A stretch of DNA of 64,000 nucleotides, from NCBI GenBank assembly GCA_040756415.1, contig JBFLYZ010000010.1:1-64000 (forward strand), in the 5' to 3' direction. Shown in pieces: positions 36,185 through 45,262 of the stretch (position 1 is its first letter; each line of letters begins with the position of its first letter). A program made the position numbers and the translations under genes. Under the pieces are notes generated by a model that saw nothing but the letters and a program-made list of their open reading frames with translations, was not told the DNA's origin and did not search any database. Source of the DNA: JBFLYZ01 sp040756415 (GTDB lineage Bacteria; Bacteroidota; Bacteroidia; JADZBD01).

Positions 36185-36487
36185 CCTGCCGCAGCTCAGA
36201 TCGCCTTGATGAAAGCCGTGCCGGGTTTTATGGAGTTCCGCAAAAGAAGATCCGCGTCAACAGACTATCAACTTTATATTCACAATTATCCTACGAATGC
36301 GGCTTTTTTTACTATGAATCTGTTAATTATTTAGACGAAATTTCCCAGGTTCAGAAATGACTGAAAAGCCCGCGAGCAGGGCATTCCGGCCCGGCAGGAA
36401 TATTCTATTTTTATAACGGAACAGTGCAACGTTTGGTCGTGCCCTGGTGTCATAAATAATGGTTATAAATTTTTTAAAAAACGCACA
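36185..36487. other. Gene-free AT-rich intergenic region
   Basis: No open frame of note. From about 36260 it is AT-rich. A TTTG at 36432-36435 followed after about 21 bases by TAATGGTT is a weak promoter-like pair for the gene starting at 36488. A GC-rich patch at about 36365-36400 has short self-complementary pieces but no convincing terminator. Confidence 0.35.
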
Positions 36488-36874
36488 ATGAAGATCAGGC
36501 TCTTACCCCTCTTTCTCCTCATTCTTTCCGGATTCTTTCTCGGCCTTTCGGCACAAACCAATTCGCCTGCTGTTGTTTTCGGCAGCGGCACAGACGAAAT
36601 AAAAACATCCGTCAGCAGCGGATCGGTCAGTTTTTCCATCGTATCTCAAGGCTTTGATCATGAGGCGTTCAAACAAAAGGCTCAACAGTACGCCAAGATG
36701 TTTACGATCTCGGTTTCACAGGGCGATGGCGTAATGCTCTATACTGTCAAGTTCAATACCGGCTTCGAGAACATGAAATACCTCATGCGCCTTTTCACGC
36801 TGTCGGATGTGAAGGAGATCAAGCAGAACGATACCGTGATGGACACCGAAAAGTTCTTTTCCCAATTCAACTAA
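36488..36874 (+). CDS. Small exported protein upstream of giant adhesin
   Basis: A 128-residue protein with a clear signal peptide (MKIRLLPLFLLILSG, cleavage near LSAQ) and a mature part of about 105 residues without cysteines or recognised motifs (VSFSIVSQGFDHEAFKQKAQ; YTVKFNTGFENMKYLMRLFT). No T9SS tail, so probably periplasmic. It lies 44 bases before the 2564-residue adhesin and is probably in the same transcript, which makes an accessory role in adhesin export or folding possible. That role is inference from position only. Confidence 0.65.
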   Translation: MKIRLLPLFLLILSGFFLGLSAQTNSPAVVFGSGTDEIKTSVSSGSVSFSIVSQGFDHEAFKQKAQQYAKMFTISVSQGDGVMLYTVKFNTGFENMKYLMRLFTLSDVKEIKQNDTVMDTEKFFSQFN

Positions 36875-36918
36875 AGAAGGCTCCAAATCAATAACACCCC
36901 TTATCCTCAACTGCCCCT

Positions 36919-39900
36919 ATGAAAAAATTAATCAGCCTTTTTGCAGCAGCCTGTTTTTACGGAATAAGCGCCCAGGCCCAGGTACTGCCTTGCCCTACGG
37001 TGAATGCTGGTCCTGACCAGACCATCTGCGCTCCCAACTGCGCCACGCTGAACATGACGCTGAGCACGCCTATTAATGCCACTACAAACTATACGATCAG
37101 CACACCGGCCTTCGCTCCCAATCCCTGGGGCGTGGGAACCACGGTTACCATGTGGGATGACGATATGCAGGGCCCCTTCAACATCGGTTTCTGTTTCAAC
37201 TTCTGGGGTAACGCATACACGCAGTTTTACATCGGTTCCAATGGCTGGATGGGCTTTTCACCCGGCCAGACCGCTACCTGGGTGATCAGCGGAGCCATTC
37301 CCAACAATACGGGTGCGGCTCCCCGCAACTGCATCATGGGCCCCTGGCATGATATCAACCCGGGAGTAGGAGGAACGGTGCGCTACCAGATGTACGGCAT
37401 CGCGCCCTGCCGCAGGCTCGTTGTGCAATGGTACCAGGTACCCATGTATTCTTGCGGCACACCGGCCAGCCAGCAGATCGTTATTTATGAGACCACCAAC
37501 CACATTGACAATTACATTCTTTCCAAGCCGCTGTGCACCTCGTGGAACGGTGGCTACGCCATACAGGGCCTGCATAACATTACCGGAACAGCCGCTATCG
37601 TGGTTCCCGGCCGCAATTTCCCGACACAATGGGCTGCCGCGAACGATGCAAAACGCTATACTCCTTCTGGCGTTCCCATGACCACCATGACCTGGTGGGT
37701 AGGCGCCACACAAGTCGGCACGGGAGCCTCCATCACCGTATGTCCTACCGTTACCACCACCTACACCGCGCAGGTGAACGTGACGGGCTGTACCAGCGGT
37801 ACCATTACCGACCAGGTGGTGGTGAACGTGAGTCCTGGCCCCACACTTACCGCAAGTCAAACAAATGCGTTGTGCGCCAGCCAATGTAACGGAACGGCCA
37901 CTGTATCCGCTTCCGGTCCTAATGCTCCCTTTACATATTCATGGAGTACCGCGCCTGTGCAAACCACGGCAACGGCTACAGGCTTATGTGCGGGCACGTA
38001 CACGGTGACCGTTACAAATTCAGCAGGCTGCACAAGTACTCAATCGTATACCATTACGGCACCGGCACCGCTTTCGGCTACGGTTGCTACTACGTCTACA
38101 AACAATTGTACCTCTTCAAATGGAACGGCAACGGTGACGGTTTCGGGTGGAACTCCGGGATATAGTTATGTTTTTTCTCCAAGCGGAGGCAGTAATAATC
38201 CGGCTACGGGCCTGCAGTTCGGCAATTATACGGTTACAATAACGGATGCCAACGGCTGTACCTCTCAGGTACCGTTTACTATTACCAGCAACTTTACCTA
38301 TCCGGTGGTTACGGTCAATCCTAACCCGGCCGCAATATGCATTGGTGGAAATGTCGCGCTGACGGCTAGCGGTGCCAATACCGGTTATACCTGGAGCCCT
38401 GCTACCGGGCTCAGTGCTACTACAGGCGCCACGGTAACCGCCAGCCCAACGACCACCACCACTTATACCGTAGTGGGGACTAATTCCAACAACTGTACGG
38501 GTAGTACCACGGTTACGGTCACCGTCAATCCATTACCGGTAATTACCATTAACCCTAACCCGACCTCGATCTGTATAGGCAACAGCACCACACTCACTGC
38601 CAGCGGGGCCAGTACCTACGTTTGGTCCCCATCGGGATCCCTGAGCGCCTCAACGGGTGCCAGCGTTGTGGCAACACCTACCGCTACCACTACATATACC
38701 ATCACGGGAACTTCGGCCGCGGGATGTACCAACACGGCAACCGTTACGGTCACCGTTAATCCTCTGCCTGTGGTCGTCATCAATCCTAACCCGGTCTCGA
38801 TCTGTACGGGCAGCTCAACGAACCTCACCGCGAGCGGTGCCACCACCTATTCCTGGAGCCCGGCAACGGGATTGAGCGCAACCAGCGGAGCAACTGTTTC
38901 GGCCAATCCAACGGCCACCACAACGTATACGGTGACCGGCACCAATGCCAACGGTTGCAGCAATACGGCTACGGTTACCGTAACGGTCAACCCCCTGCCT
39001 GTAGTTACCATTACCCCGAACCCCACTGCAATCTGCATTGGAAGTAACGTAGCCCTGACCGCCAGCGGTGCCAACACCTATGTGTGGTCGCCTTCAGGAA
39101 GCCTGAGCGCCTCCACGGGAGCTACGGTAACAGCCTCGCCAACGGCTACAACAACCTACACCGTGACCGGCACTAACGCCAACGGATGTACCAGCACCGC
39201 TACGGTAACCGTAACGGTCAACCCGCTTCCTGTTATTACGATCAACCCGAATCCAACGGCTATTTGCATAGGTAACTCTGCCAGCCTTACGGCCAGCGGA
39301 GCGACCAGCTACGTGTGGGCGCCCGCCAGCTCACTGAGCGCATCAACTGGCGCTACGGTAAGCGCCAATCCCACGGTAACAACAACCTACACTGTAACCG
39401 GTACTAACGCTAACGGGTGTACGAACACGGCAACAGTAACGGTTACCGTCAACCCGCTTCCTGTCGTAACGGTCAACCCCGCTGCCCCATCTATCTGTTC
39501 GGGAGCCAGCGTGGCCCTTACAGCCAGCGGAGCCAGCACTTACTCCTGGAGCCCGGCTACCGGCCTGAGCGCTACCAGCGGAGCTACGGTCACTGCTTCA
39601 GTAACCGCCACCACTACGTACACAGTTACCGGTACTTCTGCTGCGGGCTGCACGAACACCGCTACGGTTACTGTAACGGTTTATCCGGCCGTTACGGCTA
39701 CAGCGAGCATGACACCGGTTCTTTGCAATGGCGGAAGCACCGGCACGGCAACGGCTAACCCTTCTGGCGGTAATCCTCCGTACACTTATCTCTGGAATCC
39801 TTCCGGCCAGACCACGCAGACCGCAACGGGCCTTGCCGCGGGAACCTATACCGTTACCGTGACTACAGTTAACGGTTGTACCACCACCGCAACGGTTACC

Positions 39901-42900
39901 GTCACGCAACCTACTTTGCTCAATGCCACAACCACTGTAACGCCTGTGCAGTGTAACGGTGGCTCTACCGGCACAGCTTCGGTTAACGCATCGGGCGGAA
40001 CACCGGCTTATTCCTATAGCTGGGCTCCCTCGGGACAAACCACGCAGACGGCTACCGGTCTTGCAGCCGGCACCTATACGGTAACAGTTACCGATGCCAA
40101 TGGCTGTACACGTACGGCCACTGCCGTTATCACACAGCCCACGGCCATTACCGCTACCAGCAGCACCGTGAACAGCAACTGCGGTGCTCCCAACGGCAGC
40201 GCCACCGTTACTGCATCAGGCGGCACCCCGGGATATACTTACTCCTGGAGCTCCACGCCTTCGCAGAGCACGGCTACCGCAACAGGCCTGGGAGCCGGTG
40301 TGTACAATTGTACCATTACCGATGCCAACGGTTGTACCCTGGTGGTATCCGTTACAGTGAATAACAACGCTGCCGGCACTGCGTCTATCAGCGCCAGCAC
40401 TAACGTAAGCTGCTTTGGCGGCAACAACGGCAGCGCTACCGTGACCATGACAGGCGGGCAGGCACCCTTTACCTATAGCTGGACGCCTTCGGGAGGTACC
40501 AATCCCACAGCCACCGGTCTTACTGCCGGTACTTATACGGTAACGGTGACTGATGCCAACGGCTGCTCTTCGCAGGCCACTGTAACTATCACGCAGCCCA
40601 CACAGCTTACGGCAACCATTTCGGCTTCATCCAATGTATTGTGCAATGGCGGCAATACCGGGTCAGCCACTGTGACTGCGGGCGGAGGAACGCTAGCATA
40701 TACCTATAACTGGGCTCCTTCGGGTGGAACCAATGCTACGGCCTCTAACCTCACTGCCGGCACCTATACGGTAACGGTTACTGATGCCAATGGCTGCACC
40801 GCCACGGCAACAGTTACCATCACTCAACCTACCGCGCTTACTGCTACCACCTCTCAGGTGAACGTACTGTGTAACGGAGGCAATAACGGAACGGCCACCG
40901 CAACGCCTTCGGGAGGCACGCCCGCTTATTCATATCTCTGGAATCCCGGAGCGCAGACCACGCAAACGGCTACCGGCCTTACGGCAGGCACCTACACCGT
41001 AGTGGTTACCGATGCGAACGGATGCACCCTTCAGCAGACCGTAACCATTACACAGCCCACCGCGCTGGCCAGCACCACTTCATCGGTGAACAGCAACTGC
41101 GGTCAGCCTACAGGTACAGCTACGATCAACGTATCGGGCGGTGTGCCCGCTTACTCCTATCTGTGGAGCAACGCGCAGACCACCGCTACCGCAACAGGCC
41201 TGGTTCCGGGATCGTATACCGTAACTGTTACCGATGCCAACGGATGCACCATTACCGCTACCATTACTGTTGGTAACAATGCCGCTGGATCAGCCTCCAT
41301 CAGCACCAGCACTAACGTAAGCTGCTTTGGCGGCAACAACGGCAGCGCTACCGTTACCATGACAGGCGGGCAGGCACCCTTTACCTATAACTGGACGCCT
41401 TCGGGAGGCACCAATCCCACGGCCACCGGTCTTACTGCCGGTACTTATACGGTAACGGTTACCGATGCCAACGGCTGTATAGCTACCGCTACGGTTACCA
41501 TTACCCAACCCACGCAGGTTACGGCAACCATTTCGGCTTCATCCAATGTATTGTGCAATGGCGGCAATACCGGGTCGGCTACGGTAACAGCAGGTGGCGG
41601 CACACCGGGCTATACCTATAACTGGGCTCCTTCGGGCGGAACCAATGCTACGGCCTCTAACCTCACTGCCGGCACCTATACGGTAACGGTTGCTGATGCC
41701 AATGGCTGCACCGCCACGGCAACAGTTACCATCACTCAACCTACCGCGCTCACCGCTACCACCTCTCAGGTGAACGTACTGTGTAACGGAGGCAATAACG
41801 GAACGGCCACCGCAACGCCTTCGGGAGGCACGCCCGCTTATTCATATCTCTGGAATCCCGGAGCGCAGACCACGCAAACCGCTACCGGCCTTACGGCAGG
41901 CACCTACACCGTAGTGGTTGCCGATGCGAACGGATGCACCGTTCAGCAGACCGTAACCATTACACAGCCCACCGCGCTGGCCAGCACCACTTCATCGGTG
42001 AACAGCAACTGCGGACAGCCTACAGGTACTGCTACGGTCAACGTATCGGGCGGTGTGCCCGCGTACTCCTATCTGTGGAGCAACGCGCAAACCACCGCTA
42101 CCGCAACAGGCCTTGTTCCGGGATCGTATACCGTAACTGTTACCGATGCCAACGGCTGTACTATCACGGCAACCGTTACTGTGGGCAATAACGCTGCCGG
42201 CACTGCATCCATCAGCTCCAGCACCAACGTAAGCTGCTTTGGCGGCAACAACGGCAGCGCTACCGTTACCATGACTGGCGGACAGGGGCCCTTTACTTAC
42301 TCCTGGGCACCCAGCGGAGGTAACGCAGCTACGGCTACCGGCCTTATCGCTAACACCTATACCGTAACGGTTACCGATGCCAACGGCTGTATCGCTACCG
42401 CTACTGTGACCATTACTGAACCGCCCCTGCTCACCGCAGTCATTTCGGCTTCATCGAACGTGCTGTGTAACGGTGGCAATACCGGCTCGGCTACGGTAAC
42501 TGCCAATGGCGGTACAAATCCGTATGCATATAACTGGACTCCCAGCGGAGGCAATGCCGCTACGGCCACCGGCCTCAGCGCTGGCAACTATACCGTAACG
42601 GTTACCGATGGTAACGGTTGCACCGCTACCGCAACGGTAACTATAACCGAACCACCTCTGCTTACATTAACCCTCACCAGCACCAACGTATCCTGCAACA
42701 ACGGATGCAATGGCACGGCCAGCTCTTTCCCGGTTGGCGGCACGGCTCCCTACAGCTTTATGTGGAGCAATGCCTCTACGGCCCAGAACCTGACCGGCCT
42801 CTGTGCAGGAACTTACACGCTTACCGTGACCGATGTGAACGGATGCACAGCCCAGCAGACCGTTACCATCACGCAGCCCACCGCGCTTGCGCTCAGCACC

Positions 42901-44613
42901 AGCTCGGTTACCGCCAACTGCGGACAGGCTGACGGCTCGGCAAGCGTAACCGCCACGGGAGGCACACCAGGTTATTCCTACCTGTGGAATCCCTCAGGAC
43001 AGGTAACGGCCACGGCCACAGCGCTTGTTGCGGGTAATTACACCGTGTATGTGACCGATCTTAACGGCTGCTCCGACTCGGCTGTGGTCAATGTACCCAA
43101 TACGCCCGGTGTTATAGCCAGTATCTCTGCCTCAGCTAACGCCACCTGCTTCAGCTCCTGTAACGGCAGCGCTACGGCAAGCGGCACAGGCGGAGTACCG
43201 CCTTATACCTATGCTTGGTCTACCACTCCGGTCCAGAACGCGCAAACCGCTACCGGCCTTTGCGCTGGCACTTATACTGTAACGATCACCGATGCCAGCG
43301 GATGTACCGATACGGCTTCTGTAACGATCACTCAGCCCCAGTTGCTGCAGATCGCGCCTATAGCCAACGTGACCATCTGCAACGGACAGAGCACTACGCT
43401 CACTGCCGTGGTAACGGGCGGCACACCGGCCTACACGCTGAGCTGGAACCCGGGCGCAATGACCGGAACTTCGGTAACCGTGAGCCCGACCACTACTACC
43501 ACTTACACCGTGATCGTGACCGATGTGAACTCCTGTGGTGCCCAACCCCAGATCGTAACGGTAACCGTGAGCCCCCCGCTGCAGGTGAACTGCAATGCAG
43601 GCGTGGCCATCTGCCTGGGTAATACCGCACCGGTTACGGCTAACGCTTCTGGCGGCAATGGCGGCCCCTATACCTATACCTGGATGCCCGGTAACTTTAC
43701 GGGTTCAACGGCCAGCGTGAATCCCACCGCCACCACCACCTATACGGTAACGGTAAGCGATGGCTGTTCTACGCCTGTCGCTACCGATACGGTGACCATT
43801 ACGGTGAACCCGCTGCCGGTGATCACTTTCACCACTGCGCCTACACCGGCTCAGGGCTGCGCGCCTCTGTGTGTTACGTTCAACAACACCACGCCCAACA
43901 GCACGCAGTGCAACTGGAACTTCACGGCCGGAGTATCGAGCGTTTGTAACCCTACGTTCTGCTTCACTTCGCCCGGCAGCTACGATGTAACGCTTACCGT
44001 GGTGGATGCCAACGGATGCACCAACTCGGCCGTGCAGCCCGCCCTGGTGACGGTATATCCCAACCCGGTGGCTAACTTCAGCATGGATCCCCAGCCCGCC
44101 ACCGTGCTGAATGGCGAGATACAGTTCACCGACCTGTCCACCATCAGCAGCGGCAGCATCAGCCAGTGGGCCTGGAACTTCGGGGATGTGCAGAACACCC
44201 AGTCGACCCAGCAAAACCCAACTTATACCTATACGGATACCGGTACCTTTGTTGTTCAGCTTATCGTAACGAGCAACTTCGGCTGTGTCGACAGCATTGA
44301 CCTGATCGTGCGCATAGACCCGGATTTCACGCTCTATGTTCCCAATGCCTTTACGCCTAACGGTGACGGGCTGAACGAGGTGTTCATTCCCATGGGCACC
44401 ATGATCGACCCGAACGAGTACGAGCTCTGGATATTTGACCGCTGGGGCAACCTCATCTTCAATACCCAGAAGCCGGATAAGGGATGGGACGGCATCGTGA
44501 TGGGCGGCACGGAGATCTGCCAGGAAGACGTGTACGTATGGAAGATCAACACCCGCAATTCGGTAACGGGGGCCAAGATAAGCATGGTTGGACATGTAAG
44601 TCTGATCAAGTAA
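36919..44613 (+). CDS. Giant SprB-repeat T9SS type B adhesin
   Basis: A 2564-residue exported protein resembling the SprB-type gliding adhesins of Bacteroidota. Layout: signal peptide (1-20); N-terminal domain (~25-300) shared with the protein at 30721; two SprB repeats (~307-458); six Ig-like repeats of exactly 77 residues (459-920); sixteen further SprB-type repeats of about 76 residues (~921-2140); two Ig-like units; two PKD-like domains (the second with WAWNFGDVQNTQ); and a type B sorting domain from VPNAFTPNGDGLNEVF. Each SprB unit has a C..G start and an NGC end, as in DANGCTATATVTITQPT. The mature protein is very rich in T, N, G and S and low in charge. It should be carried to the surface by T9SS and serve in gliding or adhesion; the tip ligand is unknown. 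Confidence 0.9.
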   Translation: MKKLISLFAAACFYGISAQAQVLPCPTVNAGPDQTICAPNCATLNMTLSTPINATTNYTISTPAFAPNPWGVGTTVTMWDDDMQGPFNIGFCFNFWGNAYTQFYIGSNGWMGFSPGQTATWVISGAIPNNTGAAPRNCIMGPWHDINPGVGGTVRYQMYGIAPCRRLVVQWYQVPMYSCGTPASQQIVIYETTNHIDNYILSKPLCTSWNGGYAIQGLHNITGTAAIVVPGRNFPTQWAAANDAKRYTPSGVPMTTMTWWVGATQVGTGASITVCPTVTTTYTAQVNVTGCTSGTITDQVVVNVSPGPTLTASQTNALCASQCNGTATVSASGPNAPFTYSWSTAPVQTTATATGLCAGTYTVTVTNSAGCTSTQSYTITAPAPLSATVATTSTNNCTSSNGTATVTVSGGTPGYSYVFSPSGGSNNPATGLQFGNYTVTITDANGCTSQVPFTITSNFTYPVVTVNPNPAAICIGGNVALTASGANTGYTWSPATGLSATTGATVTASPTTTTTYTVVGTNSNNCTGSTTVTVTVNPLPVITINPNPTSICIGNSTTLTASGASTYVWSPSGSLSASTGASVVATPTATTTYTITGTSAAGCTNTATVTVTVNPLPVVVINPNPVSICTGSSTNLTASGATTYSWSPATGLSATSGATVSANPTATTTYTVTGTNANGCSNTATVTVTVNPLPVVTITPNPTAICIGSNVALTASGANTYVWSPSGSLSASTGATVTASPTATTTYTVTGTNANGCTSTATVTVTVNPLPVITINPNPTAICIGNSASLTASGATSYVWAPASSLSASTGATVSANPTVTTTYTVTGTNANGCTNTATVTVTVNPLPVVTVNPAAPSICSGASVALTASGASTYSWSPATGLSATSGATVTASVTATTTYTVTGTSAAGCTNTATVTVTVYPAVTATASMTPVLCNGGSTGTATANPSGGNPPYTYLWNPSGQTTQTATGLAAGTYTVTVTTVNGCTTTATVTVTQPTLLNATTTVTPVQCNGGSTGTASVNASGGTPAYSYSWAPSGQTTQTATGLAAGTYTVTVTDANGCTRTATAVITQPTAITATSSTVNSNCGAPNGSATVTASGGTPGYTYSWSSTPSQSTATATGLGAGVYNCTITDANGCTLVVSVTVNNNAAGTASISASTNVSCFGGNNGSATVTMTGGQAPFTYSWTPSGGTNPTATGLTAGTYTVTVTDANGCSSQATVTITQPTQLTATISASSNVLCNGGNTGSATVTAGGGTLAYTYNWAPSGGTNATASNLTAGTYTVTVTDANGCTATATVTITQPTALTATTSQVNVLCNGGNNGTATATPSGGTPAYSYLWNPGAQTTQTATGLTAGTYTVVVTDANGCTLQQTVTITQPTALASTTSSVNSNCGQPTGTATINVSGGVPAYSYLWSNAQTTATATGLVPGSYTVTVTDANGCTITATITVGNNAAGSASISTSTNVSCFGGNNGSATVTMTGGQAPFTYNWTPSGGTNPTATGLTAGTYTVTVTDANGCIATATVTITQPTQVTATISASSNVLCNGGNTGSATVTAGGGTPGYTYNWAPSGGTNATASNLTAGTYTVTVADANGCTATATVTITQPTALTATTSQVNVLCNGGNNGTATATPSGGTPAYSYLWNPGAQTTQTATGLTAGTYTVVVADANGCTVQQTVTITQPTALASTTSSVNSNCGQPTGTATVNVSGGVPAYSYLWSNAQTTATATGLVPGSYTVTVTDANGCTITATVTVGNNAAGTASISSSTNVSCFGGNNGSATVTMTGGQGPFTYSWAPSGGNAATATGLIANTYTVTVTDANGCIATATVTITEPPLLTAVISASSNVLCNGGNTGSATVTANGGTNPYAYNWTPSGGNAATATGLSAGNYTVTVTDGNGCTATATVTITEPPLLTLTLTSTNVSCNNGCNGTASSFPVGGTAPYSFMWSNASTAQNLTGLCAGTYTLTVTDVNGCTAQQTVTITQPTALALSTSSVTANCGQADGSASVTATGGTPGYSYLWNPSGQVTATATALVAGNYTVYVTDLNGCSDSAVVNVPNTPGVIASISASANATCFSSCNGSATASGTGGVPPYTYAWSTTPVQNAQTATGLCAGTYTVTITDASGCTDTASVTITQPQLLQIAPIANVTICNGQSTTLTAVVTGGTPAYTLSWNPGAMTGTSVTVSPTTTTTYTVIVTDVNSCGAQPQIVTVTVSPPLQVNCNAGVAICLGNTAPVTANASGGNGGPYTYTWMPGNFTGSTASVNPTATTTYTVTVSDGCSTPVATDTVTITVNPLPVITFTTAPTPAQGCAPLCVTFNNTTPNSTQCNWNFTAGVSSVCNPTFCFTSPGSYDVTLTVVDANGCTNSAVQPALVTVYPNPVANFSMDPQPATVLNGEIQFTDLSTISSGSISQWAWNFGDVQNTQSTQQNPTYTYTDTGTFVVQLIVTSNFGCVDSIDLIVRIDPDFTLYVPNAFTPNGDGLNEVFIPMGTMIDPNEYELWIFDRWGNLIFNTQKPDKGWDGIVMGGTEICQEDVYVWKINTRNSVTGAKISMVGHVSLIK
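38293..39678 (+). repeat. Six tandem 231-bp units in the giant adhesin
   Basis: Six head-to-tail copies with constant 231-base (77-codon) spacing, judged by the recurring GTCAAC/GTTAAT codons of VNPLPV at 38524, 38755, 38986, 39217, 39448 and 39679. Each copy encodes one Ig-like domain. Copies differ mostly at synonymous sites. Confidence 0.9.
40401..42224 (+). repeat. Two tandem 912-bp higher-order repeats in the giant adhesin
   Basis: Two adjacent copies (40401-41312 and 41313-42224) of a four-SprB-module block with a period of exactly 912 bases, and a diverging third copy beginning at 42225. The landmark AACGTAAGCTGCTTTGG recurs at +912 each time, and AACGTACTGTGTAACGG at 40861 and 41773. 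Long stretches are identical at the nucleotide level, so the duplication is recent. Such regions are prone to recombination and misassembly. Confidence 0.88.
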
Positions 44614-44639
44614 GTTTCAGGTTTAGTAGACAAGGCAGG

Positions 44640-44672
44640 GGCCGTACCGGAAGGTGCGGCCTTTTGCTTTTT
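44640..44672 (+). terminator. Terminator of giant adhesin gene
   Basis: A 9-bp stem with one T-G wobble (44640-44648 with 44653-44661), GGAA tetraloop-like turn, then CTTTTGCTTTTTT. It begins 26 bases after the stop codon. Confidence 0.8.
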
Positions 44673-44680
44673 TATTTTTG
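44673..44680 (+). promoter_or_regulatory. Candidate -7 element for DinB-like gene
   Basis: TATTTTTG, an exact TAnnTTTG match, directly joined to the T-tract of the adhesin terminator, 25 bases before the ATG at 44706. The -33 region would fall inside the terminator hairpin and has no TTG. Confidence 0.35.
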
Positions 44681-44705
44681 TATTTTTATTCTAAAACTCA
44701 ATAAC

Positions 44706-45164
44706 ATGACCTTGTCAGATCAAATCGCCAAACACCTGCGCCATGTGCATTTCGGGGGCAACTGGACGGCCTCCTGCATGAAGGACATACTTAAGGATGT
44801 GACCTGGCAGCAGGCCACCATGAAGGTGCAGAACCTGAATACCATTGCCGCGCTGGTGTTTCACACCAATTATTATGTATGCGTGGTGATGCGCGCCCTG
44901 AAAGGCGAGCCCCTTAACGCGCATGATAAGTACAGCTTCGATGTGCCGCCCATCGCTTCGCAGGAGGATTGGGAAAAGCTGAAGGAAAAGGCCTGGGCGG
45001 ATGCGGAGACCGTAGCCAGGCTCATTGAGCAACTGCCGGACAATGAACTGGGCGAGGACTTTGCCCATCCCAAGTACGGCACCTGGTACCGCAACCTGGG
45101 CGGGCTCATCGAGCATACGCATTATCACCTGGGGCAGATGGCTTTGATCAAGAAGATGCTCTAG
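44706..45164 (+). CDS. DinB-like / DUF1572 family protein
   Basis: A 152-residue four-helix-bundle protein of the DinB superfamily. Probable metal-binding histidines are in VFHTNYYV (about residue 57) and in the C-terminal EHTHYHLGQM motif, the spacing usual for DinB proteins. The open frame extends upstream to 44484 inside the adhesin gene; ATG 44706 is chosen because the family N-terminus (LSDQIAKHLRHVHFGGNW) begins there and a promoter-like element precedes it. DinB proteins are thiol-dependent or metal-dependent enzymes of mostly unknown substrates. It stands as a single gene. Confidence 0.8.
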   Translation: MTLSDQIAKHLRHVHFGGNWTASCMKDILKDVTWQQATMKVQNLNTIAALVFHTNYYVCVVMRALKGEPLNAHDKYSFDVPPIASQEDWEKLKEKAWADAETVARLIEQLPDNELGEDFAHPKYGTWYRNLGGLIEHTHYHLGQMALIKKML

Positions 45165-45262
45165 GTCCTTCGGACCAGCTCTCTCCGGGGAGGTGGACAA
45201 GTAAGTAATGAAATTGGATTCCTGAAGAAATAAGAGCTAATTACGAAGAAGATTGGCAGTGA

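Noticed and set aside
40239..42587. Several short minus-strand frames across the adhesin repeats
   Set aside because: They recur with the repeat period and are simply the antisense of the repeated modules.
38293..43300. Regular repeats that could be mistaken for a CRISPR array
   Set aside because: Units are 231 or about 228 bases, head to tail, in frame, and encode Ig-like and SprB domains. There are no unique spacers and no cas genes.
45166..45178. Small perfect hairpin (GGTCC / GGACC) just after the DinB-like gene
   Set aside because: Only 5 bp with no T-run on either strand, so it is not supported as a terminator.
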